A stretch of DNA of 34,804 nt from a virus (IMGVR_UViG_3300025872_004374:1-34804), one strand, 5' to 3'; positions 20,026 to 28,100 are shown, counted from the first letter of the stretch. Numbers and translations: made by a program. Notes: generated by a model from the letters alone, not told the origin.

Positions 20026-20289
20026 TCAGGGTTTTGGTGTACGAGTCGTGGGTGGGGTGGGGGTGGGGGTCTTCTCCTCCTCGTCGGACTTCTTCAAGAC
20101 CTCGACTCCGAGAGACCCCAAGGTGCTAGTGAGAAGGCCCGCGATGAAAGTGGCGTCCATCTGAGGGAGGATCTTGGCGTAGTAAGCCGTCAGGAGACCC
20201 GCGGTCCAGACTACAACGCTCACTTTCATGATGTTGACTATCGGCATGGGTTTTCGCCTGTGGTTGACCCTCTTCCGAGGCAGAGCCAT
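20026..20289 (-). CDS. Small membrane protein with Pro/Thr tail (87 aa)
   Basis: Basic N-terminus (MALPRKRVNHRRKPMPIVNI), then two hydrophobic stretches (VSVVVWTAGLLTAYYAKIL and FIAGLLTSTLGSLGVEVL), then an acidic, Pro/Thr-rich tail. The start at 20289 puts GGGTAAAA 25 nt upstream; ATGs at 20301, 20247 and 20229 are alternatives. Topology resembles a holin, but it sits among virion-type genes. Confidence 0.55.
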   Translation of the reverse strand: MALPRKRVNHRRKPMPIVNIMKVSVVVWTAGLLTAYYAKILPQMDATFIAGLLTSTLGSLGVEVLKKSDEEEKTPTPTPPTTRTPKP

Positions 20290-20335
20290 CTTCCGAGCCA
20301 TCTAACTTGGGGTGTTTTACCCTACGGGCGCGGCC

Positions 20336-21040
20336 TCACTTGGAGGCCTGGATGAACCATCCCGATCCGGGACCTTCCACGGTCCAACGAGCAGCGATTA
20401 GCTTCTCGCTGTACTTCTTGTGGTTGCCGTCGGTGTTGGGGTAGGTACCGCTGGCGTTGTCAATCTCGCCCCAAGGGTCGTTGACGATGTAGTCAGATCC
20501 GTCCTTGCCAATCACAATAAGCCAATGGCCACCGCCACTAGGAGCAGAAGCAGGACCGTGATGGAGTATCCCAATAGGGACGGGAATACCCTGTCCCAGA
20601 AGAGCGTCGAGAGTGCCAAGTGATCCGTTGGTCTTGAAGGAGGCAGAGATGCCAAAGTGTTTCAGCGTTTGGACTTGGACGCCAGCATCGGTGCTGTCGC
20701 CTCGGTTGAAGACTTGCTCGACGTACTTGTCGTCGCCTTTGGCGCCAGGAAGTGTGCCAGGCTTGAGAAACTCCGTGAGCATTGCGCAAGAAGAACTAAA
20801 GCAGGTCCGGCTGGCATCACGGTAGTTGTCTCGCTGGCTGAAGTAGGGGACTTCCAGAACAGGGGGAGTCGGTGGCTTGGTACGGTAGATCTTGACCCAG
20901 TTGGCGTCGTCGGTCAGAAGGTTGGGGTCCAGCTTCTGGATGGCGGCGAACAGGTCGTCGTAGGCAGCCCGATGCTTGGGGTTGGCGGTGTCGGCGTAGA
21001 AGGCGAAGTCGAAGAACTTCTTGGAGTCAAATGAGGCCAT
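20336..21040 (-). CDS. C39-like cysteine peptidase with shared N-terminal domain
   Basis: Residues about 62-234 follow the peptidase C39-like (papain-fold) pattern: VPYFSQRDNYRDASRTCFSS with the likely catalytic Cys80, a central VQVQTLKHFGISASF, then GGGHWLIVIGKDG with the catalytic His and YIVNDPWG with the Asp. It would cut peptide bonds, perhaps in peptidoglycan cross-links or during virion maturation. The first 55 residues (FYADTANPKHRAAYDDLFAA, then LTDDANWVKIYRTK) match the N-terminus of the lysozyme at 13965-14606. No signal peptide. The ATG lies inside the end of the upstream gene (14-nt overlap). Confidence 0.65.
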   Translation of the reverse strand: MASFDSKKFFDFAFYADTANPKHRAAYDDLFAAIQKLDPNLLTDDANWVKIYRTKPPTPPVLEVPYFSQRDNYRDASRTCFSSSCAMLTEFLKPGTLPGAKGDDKYVEQVFNRGDSTDAGVQVQTLKHFGISASFKTNGSLGTLDALLGQGIPVPIGILHHGPASAPSGGGHWLIVIGKDGSDYIVNDPWGEIDNASGTYPNTDGNHKKYSEKLIAARWTVEGPGSGWFIQASK

Positions 21041-21191
21041 TGTCTTTGCAGAATGTGTTGACGCGGTCGGTGAGGGTGACCAGAGCTTCGGTGGTTTGCA
21101 TGAGCATCTCTTCCAGCTCATCACGTGAGAGGTCTTTCAGACCGCGCCTGATGTTTTCAAGCCGTAGCTTCTTTTCGAGTGGGAGATCCAT
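21027..21191 (-). CDS. NblA/Ycf18-like small protein (54 aa)
   Basis: MDLPLEKKLRLENIRRGLKD followed by LSRDELEEMLMQTTEALV resembles the two-helix NblA pattern (LxLEqxFxl ... lSreqaqelLxxlxxqlm). NblA tags phycobilisomes for degradation in cyanobacteria, and some cyanophages carry nblA. Similarity is by pattern and length only. The gene overlaps the end of the sigma-factor gene by 35 nt. Confidence 0.4.
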   Translation of the reverse strand: MDLPLEKKLRLENIRRGLKDLSRDELEEMLMQTTEALVTLTDRVNTFCKDNGLI

Positions 21192-21846
21192 AGACGAGCG
21201 ATCGCAGTTCCTCAATCTTGTCGCTGGAGTAGGTGCGTTCCTCCTCAGTGAGTGGCGCGTTGTCCACGTACTTGAGGAGAGTGTCCAGCTCCCCGTCTGT
21301 GAGGGAGCGGAGTGCCTCAGAGATCTCTGGTGACGTCATGATCTGGCGCACCTCGTCGTGGTCGTAGACGAACTCACGCTCCCGCCAGCCCTCAGGTCGG
21401 TGGTCGTAGGAGGCATGAACCTCCGCCCAACTCAGCTCGCAGAGAGCGGCTTTCTCGTCATCGATGTTGAGGATCTCGATGGCTTTCTCGTATGGCACTC
21501 CGTCGTCAAGGAGCACCTTGAGTTTCTGGCGGTACTCTGGGATCCAGCGAGGGAGCCGGACCATGCGAGAGTAGTCACGCAGAGCATGCATGATATAGCC
21601 TCGGGCGGTCACCCAGGCGTACGTACTGAACTTGATTCCCCTTTCGGGGGAGAACTTGGAAGCAGCAACGCAGAGAGCGAAGTACGCGACCGATTCGAGA
21701 TCTTCTTTGGTGAACATGCCCGTCCACCCGCCTGTCGCACAGTTGGCTTTGAAAGCCAAGTGGCCTGCTATCCACCGATGCTCCTGCACCAATCGTTGTT
21801 GGGCGAGGGTCAAGGGCGGGTACTTTTTCTGTCTCCGCTTCCCCAT
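21157..21846 (-). CDS. Sigma-70-family RNA polymerase sigma factor, probable late sigma
   Basis: Region 2 is clear: TKEDLESVAYFALCVAASKF, then SPERGIKFSTYAWVTARGYI and MHALRDYSRMVRLPRW, the -10-recognition and core-binding segments. A helical region 3-like part follows. The C-terminus (ISEALRSLTDGELDTLLKYV) is a poor match to region 4, as in T4 gp55-type late sigma factors. At 229 aa it is longer than T4 gp55. The ATG at 21846 lies one base after the nrdA stop. Likely directs host polymerase to phage late promoters. Confidence 0.75.
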   Translation of the reverse strand: MGKRRQKKYPPLTLAQQRLVQEHRWIAGHLAFKANCATGGWTGMFTKEDLESVAYFALCVAASKFSPERGIKFSTYAWVTARGYIMHALRDYSRMVRLPRWIPEYRQKLKVLLDDGVPYEKAIEILNIDDEKAALCELSWAEVHASYDHRPEGWREREFVYDHDEVRQIMTSPEISEALRSLTDGELDTLLKYVDNAPLTEEERTYSSDKIEELRSLVYGSPTRKEATA

Positions 21847-21847
21847 A

Positions 21848-23770
21848 CTACGCGTGGCAGGCTTCGCATTCGGCCGAACTGGTGTCTTGAGCATGCAGTG
21901 ATTTCGAGTTGACGTAGTCGGTGTAGCCCCCGATGTGCTCACCGCGGACCCAGAGTTGAGGCACAGTTTGCCAGTCGGACTTCCACACCCCGATGCTCAT
22001 CGCCTCCTCCTTTGTGATCTCCTTGTAGGTGATGCCATCCTCTTTGAGGAGGTCCTTGAGGCGATCGCACCACGGGCACCCTTCACGGGTGACAATCATG
22101 GCGTCGGAGACTTTCTTCGTCAGCAGGGAGCTGGACTTCAGGTAGTAGAGGGACTTGAGCCCCATCTTCCACGCTGAGAGGTGGAGGCGGAAGAGGTATT
22201 CGGCACTGCACTCGGGATCGACGAAGAGATTGAGTGACTGGCCTTGGGAAACAAACGGCTGGCGGTCGGCGGCTTGCTTCACGAGCTCGAACTGATCGAT
22301 CTCGCGAGCGGTGAGGAAGATCTCTTTCTCCTCATCACTGAGGATGTCGGAAGGGAGATGCTGGACGCTTCCTTTCGCAGCTAGAATAGAGTCCCACACG
22401 TCATCGGAAACCCCACGCTCGCAGAGCAGCTGCTCAAGGATCGGGTTCTTCCTTACGAATGTGCCCTTGGCCTGCTTCGCTACGAAGAAGTTCGCATCAA
22501 TCGGCTCAATGCCCTGACTAAACGCTCCACTGATAACAGAATTAGTCCGAGTGGGAGCAATAGCAGTAAGATGAGTATGGCGCCGACCGGAGCCAATGCA
22601 CCATTCGGGTTCCCCAAACCGTCCTGCCAGTTCTCGTGATGCGATCTCTGACTCCTGGCTAATCCATTCGTGACATTCAACATTCAGCTGACGAGCTCCT
22701 TCGGATTTGAATGGGAGACCACGTTTCTGGTAGAGGGTGTGGAGACCCATGGTGCCGAGGCCTAGTGCCCTGGACTTTTCGGCGAATTTGAGAGCCCGCC
22801 CCATCCCGACTCGGTGCTGAGCCTTACGAATGAACTCTGAAACGACTGCATCGAGGAGATGAATCGCGAGTTGGGGGACTGTACGTCCACTAAGATCAGA
22901 TTTCCAACCACTAAACTCGTCATAGCGGCTAAGGTTGAGGCTGCTAAGGACGCAGACGAACGTATGATTTTCATCGGTGTGGAGGAAGATCTCAGAGCAG
23001 AGGTTTGAAGTCTTTACGGAGAGGCCGCGGTCAGTGTAGCATTGCGGGTTCTGGCGGTTGGCGTTGTCGATGTAGACGAGGTAGGGAGAGCCAGTCTGAA
23101 GACGGGTCTTCAGCACCTCACCGAAGAGCTCCTGCTTCGCAGTGTCACCGGCAAGCATCGCCTCGATGAAGGCGTCGTCAACGGTCAGTGCAACGTTGCT
23201 GTCGATGAACTTACGCGGGTCACCTTTCGAATGATCCTTCGCCCGGAGGAGCTCCGGAACGTCTGAGTGGTCGATGGGGAGGTAGATGGCGAAAGAACCG
23301 CGGCGTACTCCTCCTTGGGACACCACACGAGCGGCCAAGTCGTACTGCTGTGCCCAGGGGACGATACCAGTAGATTTGCCACCACCAGAGATCGGAGCAC
23401 CAGCGGGACGGACATCACCCATGTAGACACCTACTCCTCCTCCGTTTTTGCTGAGTTGGGCGACCTCTTTGAGGTGACTGTAGATGCTACTAACGCTATC
23501 ACTGAGGTGTACTGAATAGCAACTAATTGGTAGGGCTCGACTCGTGCCGAAATTAGCAGCAACGGGAGAAGCGAGGCCAATCCAACCGTTCCATAGACAC
23601 GTAAACAGGTCGTCAAGTAGTGTCTCATCTTCGTTGATTGTGGCGGCGGCTCTGGCTACCCTCTCGAACATCGCGCGAGGGGTCTCCCCCGGCAGGAGGT
23701 AACCCGCCGAGAGAGTTTGCATTCCCTCGTCCGAAAGCCACTCTGGGGCGACTTGTGTGTGATCGGTCAT
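21848..23770 (-). CDS. nrdA: Class I ribonucleoside-diphosphate reductase large subunit with internal glutaredoxin domain
   Basis: RNR alpha features: SCYSVHLSDSVSSIYSHLKE (first active Cys), NGGGVGVYMGDVRP, TSNLCSEI (catalytic Asn-Cys-Glu), CVLSSLNLSRYDEF (second active Cys) and GLKSLYYLKS (paired tyrosines of the radical path). There is no N-terminal ATP-cone. Residues about 553-620 form a glutaredoxin (MIVTREGCPWCDRLKDLLKE, then TVPQLWVRGEHIGGYTD; Cys565, Cys568) inserted before the redox tail ECEACHA (Cys635, Cys638). With NrdB it makes deoxynucleotides for phage DNA. ATGA-coupled to nrdB. Confidence 0.92.
   Translation of the reverse strand: MTDHTQVAPEWLSDEGMQTLSAGYLLPGETPRAMFERVARAAATINEDETLLDDLFTCLWNGWIGLASPVAANFGTSRALPISCYSVHLSDSVSSIYSHLKEVAQLSKNGGGVGVYMGDVRPAGAPISGGGKSTGIVPWAQQYDLAARVVSQGGVRRGSFAIYLPIDHSDVPELLRAKDHSKGDPRKFIDSNVALTVDDAFIEAMLAGDTAKQELFGEVLKTRLQTGSPYLVYIDNANRQNPQCYTDRGLSVKTSNLCSEIFLHTDENHTFVCVLSSLNLSRYDEFSGWKSDLSGRTVPQLAIHLLDAVVSEFIRKAQHRVGMGRALKFAEKSRALGLGTMGLHTLYQKRGLPFKSEGARQLNVECHEWISQESEIASRELAGRFGEPEWCIGSGRRHTHLTAIAPTRTNSVISGAFSQGIEPIDANFFVAKQAKGTFVRKNPILEQLLCERGVSDDVWDSILAAKGSVQHLPSDILSDEEKEIFLTAREIDQFELVKQAADRQPFVSQGQSLNLFVDPECSAEYLFRLHLSAWKMGLKSLYYLKSSSLLTKKVSDAMIVTREGCPWCDRLKDLLKEDGITYKEITKEEAMSIGVWKSDWQTVPQLWVRGEHIGGYTDYVNSKSLHAQDTSSAECEACHA
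21911..22114 (-). other. Glutaredoxin domain within NrdA
   Basis: The CPWC active site, the TVPQ cis-Pro motif and the GGYTD glutathione-binding turn are all present within about 68 residues. The domain lies between the alpha-subunit barrel and its C-terminal CxxC tail, which it could reduce directly. Confidence 0.85.
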
Positions 23771-24741
23771 GCGAGGACGAGATTGAGGTTGCGGAGGTTG
23801 ACAGAGTTGAAGTCTTGGGTTGGCTTGGCGATGTAGTTGCTGCCGTCCTTGGACTGAGCGAAGAAGTCGGTGCTAGTCACACCTGCCATCAGCGGGTGGA
23901 ACCAGTCCTTTATTCGGTTGGCGCCCTCAGCATCAAACATAAAAGCGCGATCGACATCCAGAGCGCGAAGGCGATCATTAGCCCGGTAGAGGATGTACTG
24001 CTTGAGGTCATAGGATGTGATGTTCACGAGGGAGCGATTCTCGAAGATCTTGTCGATGAACGCATACTCGTTTTGCACCACCTGCTGGAACCCTTCAAAG
24101 ATCTCGTTGATCTCTTCTTCAGTAAGGGGCTCCTCAAGGACTAGATCCTTGAACAGGGCAATGCCGCCATCGCTGTGTTGCTGCTCGTCAAGGGCGGACC
24201 ACGAAATAATCTGTGAGATACCCTTGTACTTCCCACTCAGGTTCAGCGAGAGGAGAGCCGCAAATGAACTGAAAAGGCTAACACCCTCTCCAGCACCACT
24301 AAATACAGCAAGAGCAACCTTGTCTCCTCTCTCAGAGAGGAAATAGTCAATCTTCTGTCGTGCGACGGGGTCACCGAGGAAGGCTTCAAACTCATCGATC
24401 CCCAGGGTGTCAGAGAGCAGGTTATACGACTCTGCGTGGATCACCTCTGAGAAGGAGAAGGCGCGAGCCATGGCGGCGATCTCGTGCTTGGGGAACATTT
24501 GAGGGATGCTCGCCCAGTGGTCACCGATGTAGCATTCCAGCTGGGTGAAACCACGGAGGATGCCTCCGATGATCTCACGTTCGTCTTCGCTGGCGTTCTG
24601 CCAGTCTCGGATGTCTGATTCAAAGGAGACTTCCTGTGGTCTCCAGACCGAAGCCACCGCTTTCTGGTAGACTTCGAAGTATTTGGGGAACTCGAATTTC
24701 CCGTTGACTTTGTAGGGTTGCCGGTAGGACCTGATGCTCAT
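23767..24741 (-). CDS. nrdB: Class I ribonucleoside-diphosphate reductase small subunit
   Basis: A 324-residue ferritin-like protein. Metal-ligand segments are visible: RGFTQLECYIGDHW, then FSEVIHAESYN (ExxH), GAGEGVSLFSSF and ALDEQQHSDGG (ExxH). A Tyr lies four residues after the first His, the place of the radical tyrosine in class Ia enzymes. It forms the radical used by NrdA. Order nrdB-nrdA with ATGA overlap. One base after the upstream gene's stop. Confidence 0.92.
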   Translation of the reverse strand: MSIRSYRQPYKVNGKFEFPKYFEVYQKAVASVWRPQEVSFESDIRDWQNASEDEREIIGGILRGFTQLECYIGDHWASIPQMFPKHEIAAMARAFSFSEVIHAESYNLLSDTLGIDEFEAFLGDPVARQKIDYFLSERGDKVALAVFSGAGEGVSLFSSFAALLSLNLSGKYKGISQIISWSALDEQQHSDGGIALFKDLVLEEPLTEEEINEIFEGFQQVVQNEYAFIDKIFENRSLVNITSYDLKQYILYRANDRLRALDVDRAFMFDAEGANRIKDWFHPLMAGVTSTDFFAQSKDGSNYIAKPTQDFNSVNLRNLNLVLA

Positions 24742-24742
24742 C

Positions 24743-25312
24743 CTAGACTTTCGTTCGCTTGAGCGCCCGCTCTGTCATATACTGTTCACGGACAGGGCGA
24801 TGCACAGCCTCGTCCCACCACTCTGGTGGCTCGGTGTAACGCCAGACGGCGTAACCCTTGGTCTCGTTCAAATAGCGCCGATACGACCCGACACGGTCGT
24901 CCTCATCCTTGAACTGGGCGGGCATGGCCAGCGCAAAGGGAGTGTGGTGCTTGAAGTGTTCTGATGGGAGTCCGTGCTTCTCCTCGTAGAGGTTTGCGAT
25001 CTGGAAGAGAGCGGGCAGAACCCCATGGTTTTTGCCGTAGCGCTCTGTGTAGGCACCGCAGAGACCGAAAGCGTGGAGCAGAAGCCACGCAACGTTAGCA
25101 GGATCCTCGTACTGCCACAGAGTGCAGGGATGATGAGCAAAGCCCTTGGTTCCGTAGAGGGAACCATCGGGCTTGGAAATCAGCGCGCTGTGGGTCTTGA
25201 AGGCCCACGGACACAGCATCTGGAGTGATTCGGTTGGCATCTTCACCACCAGCTTGTCAGGAAGAGCTCTGGCGGCGATGATCGGGTCATCGTCAACTGC
25301 GAAGATGTTCAC
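24743..25312 (-). CDS. Pyrimidine-dimer DNA glycosylase-like phage protein (189 aa), GTG start
   Basis: The opening (NIFAVDDDPIIAARALPDKL, then VVKMPTESLQMLCPW) matches a phage family (MNIFVLDxDPxxAAxxxxDKHVVKMxxESAQML) usually linked to pyrimidine-dimer glycosylases of the T4 endonuclease V type, though divergent. The middle contains PDGSLYGTKGFAHHPCTLWQ, similar to that family's HPC-W region. If active it would start repair of UV damage. The GTG is preceded by AAGCAAACCACCTA. First gene of the nrd operon. Confidence 0.55.
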   Translation of the reverse strand: MNIFAVDDDPIIAARALPDKLVVKMPTESLQMLCPWAFKTHSALISKPDGSLYGTKGFAHHPCTLWQYEDPANVAWLLLHAFGLCGAYTERYGKNHGVLPALFQIANLYEEKHGLPSEHFKHHTPFALAMPAQFKDEDDRVGSYRRYLNETKGYAVWRYTEPPEWWDEAVHRPVREQYMTERALKRTKV

Positions 25313-25324
25313 TAGGTGGTTTGC

Positions 25325-25357
25325 TTGGCTCTACCATCATACCACAGATAGAGCCAA
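25325..25357 (-). promoter_or_regulatory. Promoter of the nrd operon with flanking inverted repeat
   Basis: TATGAT at 25341-25336 (TGnTATGAT extended -10) is flanked by a perfect 9-bp inverted repeat, TTGGCTCTA (25325-25333) and TAGAGCCAA (25349-25357). It could be an operator or a hairpin at the transcript start. Confidence 0.5.
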
Positions 25358-25364
25358 AGAACAC

Positions 25365-25553
25365 CTAGCTTTCCATGCGAGCGTACTCACGCATCTTCTT
25401 GTCCCTCTCCTCGACCTCTTTGATAGTCTCTTCGAAGGCCTTCTGAATCTCCCGTGCCTTCTTCACTTGCTGGCGATGAGCCAGCGAGCCGACCACCCAT
25501 AGAGCTCCGAGTTGGCCGAGGAATGAGGCGACGAGAACGGTGAGGAAAGTCAT
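25365..25553 (-). CDS. Small membrane/coiled-coil protein (62 aa)
   Basis: One membrane helix (MTFLTVLVASFLGQLGALWV) followed by a charged coiled coil (REIQKAFEETIKEVEERDKK). Topology is inner-spanin-like, but no outer spanin is visible. ATGA overlap with the upstream gene. Confidence 0.6.
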   Translation of the reverse strand: MTFLTVLVASFLGQLGALWVVGSLAHRQQVKKAREIQKAFEETIKEVEERDKKMREYARMES

Positions 25554-25705
25554 GCGTTGTAGTTGGTCTCGAGGAAGTGTTCGATAAACGCCTCCATGCT
25601 CTCGGCATTGCGGGCGTCCTCGATGAAGCGATCTCGGGCGTCAGCCTTGATCCCTTGTATCATAGCAGCGAGCTGACGACTGTTGTTGGGTTCGTTGATG
25701 TTCAT
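25550..25705 (-). CDS. Small helical protein (51 aa)
   Basis: A 51-codon ORF, MNINEPNNSRQLAAMIQGIK onward, with ATGA overlaps at both ends. Acidic, helical. Function unknown. Confidence 0.6.
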   Translation of the reverse strand: MNINEPNNSRQLAAMIQGIKADARDRFIEDARNAESMEAFIEHFLETNYNA

Positions 25706-27528
25706 GGGTTGATGAGTTGCGGGTCGAGAGCTGTGATGAGAGCACCACGGTTGAGGATGACGAAGTAGTCTTCGCCCTGGTCAGACATGGGGACGCGGTA
25801 GGCGTGGTAGCCCAGGGCAGCGGCAGCGTGGCCGACATCGTTGAATTCCACTCCGTACTTGTCCCGAGCTCCTTTTAAGACCTCGAGCCTCCAGTCGGAG
25901 AACCGGTTGAAACGCTCGTCCATGCTGCCCTCACCAAAGTCTTTGACGTTGGCGTCATTGCGGAAGGCAAAGGCCGTCACGCGTTGGTCAACCTTGCCTC
26001 CAGAACCAGCATAGCTGCGAGCGGTGCCTTGTGGGATCTGCTCGGCCAGAGACGACCGAGCACCGGGCGCTGTCGCAGCGGCGTAGGTGCCGTTGCCGTA
26101 GATGCCCTCACCGGGGTAGTGGGTGTCCCCGTCCTTCCCCAGACCTTTGAACTGGTCTGTGAACTCCGGTGTGGTCACACCACGGTACATGATGATGGGC
26201 TTGTTCGTACCAGGCTGCTTGAGGATGTCATCGCGGCTCTCGAGGTCGGCGCGGGTGGCGACGAGTACGGGCTTGTCGTTGAAGCCCTGAGCCTTGTAGA
26301 TGTCTCCGAGCTGCATGAAGTCACGGGAGCGCTCCAGACGGATCATCTCTCCGTTGAGCAGCGAGTGCTCGTCGTCGATCTTCTGGTAGCCCTTGGCCTT
26401 GCGCTCCTCCCACGGGAGCTTCTCAAGCTCATCGAGCTGCTTCTTCAGCTCATCCCGCTTCTGCTTCTTCTCGAGGTACTCGGCGACTTTCGGGCCGAGA
26501 TCTGCGGCAGATTTGACTGGAGCAGTCGAGCCAGGCGTCGAGTTCCTCTTGGGACCTTCCTGCACGGCTTTCAGCATCTCCTCAGTCCTGGCCTTGGCGG
26601 CAGCGATCTCACCTGCTCTCTGCTCACGGGTCGCGGCGAGCATCTTCATGTGCAGAGCGCGCAGGCCAGCGTAGGCGGTGCGATTCTCCAGGTTGTTGAG
26701 CGTGGGATCACTCAACATGAAGCTCTTCATCATCTCGAGGTTGGACTCGACCTGCTTCAGATGAGCCTCGTTGGTGAGCTGGTACTTCGCCTCGTTCTTC
26801 TTCAGAGCGGCATCGATGAGGGCCTTCCGTTGCTCCTTCGGAGTGTTAGCGAGTTCCTCCTTCACCTGGCGGATCTTCTCCTCGCGACGCTCGGCCTTCA
26901 GCCGCTCGGGCATGCCCTCCCGCAGCTTCATGGCCATGGCGTTGCTCTGGGTGATGCTGGGGAGACCAGCCTCCTTGAGGCGACGGCGCATCTCGTCAGC
27001 GCCCGGACCTGTAGCGTACACTTTGAGGCCGGTGGCTTCGATTTCGGCCTTGATGCGCTTCTGTTCAGCCTCGATGACCTTGAACTTCGCCTCCTGCTTC
27101 AGCCACTTCTCCTCAGCCTTCTGCTCAGGGGTCTGCGCCTCCTTCTTGGCAGCAGGCTTTGGCTCCGGCTTGGCGGAGGGAGCGGGCTTTGCTGACGGCT
27201 TCGCAGAGGGTGCCGCCTCACCACCCTTCTTGGCGATGACCGCGTCGATCTTCACCTTCTGGTAGTCGTAGAGGCGGGGATCTTCCCTGAGCTGCTTGAG
27301 TTGGGATGTGGTGAGTGCCATGAGGGCCTTGTCCGTGCCCACTTTCACTCCACCGAGTTTCACCTTCCCGGCTTTCTTGGAGGGATCTGCTTCCCTCGCT
27401 CCGACTTTGTCGCCGATGCGACACGTGCCGCCAGTCCCGTAGAAGGAACCGTCAGCTCTCTGACATCTGGCGAAGTCGAAGTAGCCTCCGTCAGCGGTCT
27501 GTCTGTAGACTTCTTCGAGGTAGTTCAT
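25702..27528 (-). CDS. Putative virion ADP-ribosyltransferase with DFxRC...CRxG motif (608 aa)
   Basis: N-terminal motif FDFARCQRADGSFYGTGG with Cys22 and Cys36. Residues about 60-410 are long Ala/Lys/Glu-rich helices, some low-complexity. The C-terminal domain (about 430-608) has IIMYRGVTTPEF, then PGEGIYGNGTYAAATAPGA, GTARSYAGSG and EDYFVILNRGALI. The YRG strand and the GIYGNGTY turn resemble the NAD-binding Arg and scaffold motifs of ADP-ribosyltransferases such as phage Alt-type or PARP-like folds. If so it might modify host proteins after injection. No catalytic Glu assigned with confidence. Confidence 0.5.
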   Translation of the reverse strand: MNYLEEVYRQTADGGYFDFARCQRADGSFYGTGGTCRIGDKVGAREADPSKKAGKVKLGGVKVGTDKALMALTTSQLKQLREDPRLYDYQKVKIDAVIAKKGGEAAPSAKPSAKPAPSAKPEPKPAAKKEAQTPEQKAEEKWLKQEAKFKVIEAEQKRIKAEIEATGLKVYATGPGADEMRRRLKEAGLPSITQSNAMAMKLREGMPERLKAERREEKIRQVKEELANTPKEQRKALIDAALKKNEAKYQLTNEAHLKQVESNLEMMKSFMLSDPTLNNLENRTAYAGLRALHMKMLAATREQRAGEIAAAKARTEEMLKAVQEGPKRNSTPGSTAPVKSAADLGPKVAEYLEKKQKRDELKKQLDELEKLPWEERKAKGYQKIDDEHSLLNGEMIRLERSRDFMQLGDIYKAQGFNDKPVLVATRADLESRDDILKQPGTNKPIIMYRGVTTPEFTDQFKGLGKDGDTHYPGEGIYGNGTYAAATAPGARSSLAEQIPQGTARSYAGSGGKVDQRVTAFAFRNDANVKDFGEGSMDERFNRFSDWRLEVLKGARDKYGVEFNDVGHAAAALGYHAYRVPMSDQGEDYFVILNRGALITALDPQLINP

Positions 27529-28100
27529 CCGCGCTCTTTGATGATCTTGTTGATACGGCGTGCCTCAGCCTTCTGAGATGGGCTCATCTTTGCTCTCTCC
27601 TCCCGTCCTGCGGCCTTGCTCCACCGCTCATGCTCCTTCATCCAGGCGGTCTGTGCGCGGTCAGCCGCTGTGCTGGCTTTATCCCACGCACGGCCAGCTT
27701 CCATGCGGCGCCTGCGGGCTTCTGGGCTCTTGTCACCCTTGGTCTCTTTCTCGGCCTGCTTGAACGCCTTCTCTGCCTCCTTGGCTGCGGCGCGCTTGGC
27801 TTTAGCCTCGTCGAAGAGTTTCGCCTGGCTCTGCTTCAGCTCAGCAGATGTGGCGCGAGGCTTGCGAGCGGGCTTAGCTCCCCCTGATGGCTTGCCAGCC
27901 TTAGGCTCCTCTAGCCCCTTGGACTGCTCAGAGCCTTTGCGACATGCGCCCTTGGTCCCATAGGCAGTGCCATCGCTACGCACGCAGCGAGTGAAGTCGT
28001 ATGTGCCTGCCTCCTCGGAAAACTCGTCATAGCCGCGCTCAGATGCAGCAAGTTGGAAGAGGTAAAGAGCTTCGTCAGAGAAGCCTCCTAAGTGGGCCAT
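27525..28100 (-). CDS. Virion-type protein with DFxRC...CRxG motif (191 aa)
   Basis: Residues 34-53 (YDFTRCVRSDGTAYGTKG, then ACRKG) repeat the Cys-14-Cys motif seen at 17958 and 25702. The rest is a Lys/Ala-rich highly charged helix (KAKRAAAKEAEKAFKQAEKE). GGGTAAAA lies 22 nt before the ATG. Probably structural or a scaffold-like protein; function unknown. Confidence 0.6.
   Translation of the reverse strand: MAHLGGFSDEALYLFQLAASERGYDEFSEEAGTYDFTRCVRSDGTAYGTKGACRKGSEQSKGLEEPKAGKPSGGAKPARKPRATSAELKQSQAKLFDEAKAKRAAAKEAEKAFKQAEKETKGDKSPEARRRRMEAGRAWDKASTAADRAQTAWMKEHERWSKAAGREERAKMSPSQKAEARRINKIIKERG

Noticed and set aside
25984-27195. A 403-codon plus-strand ORF inside the 608-aa gene
   Set aside because: Leu/Gly/Val-rich reading of the complementary strand of an Ala/Lys/Glu-rich gene; the minus-strand frame has the conserved motifs and coupled start.
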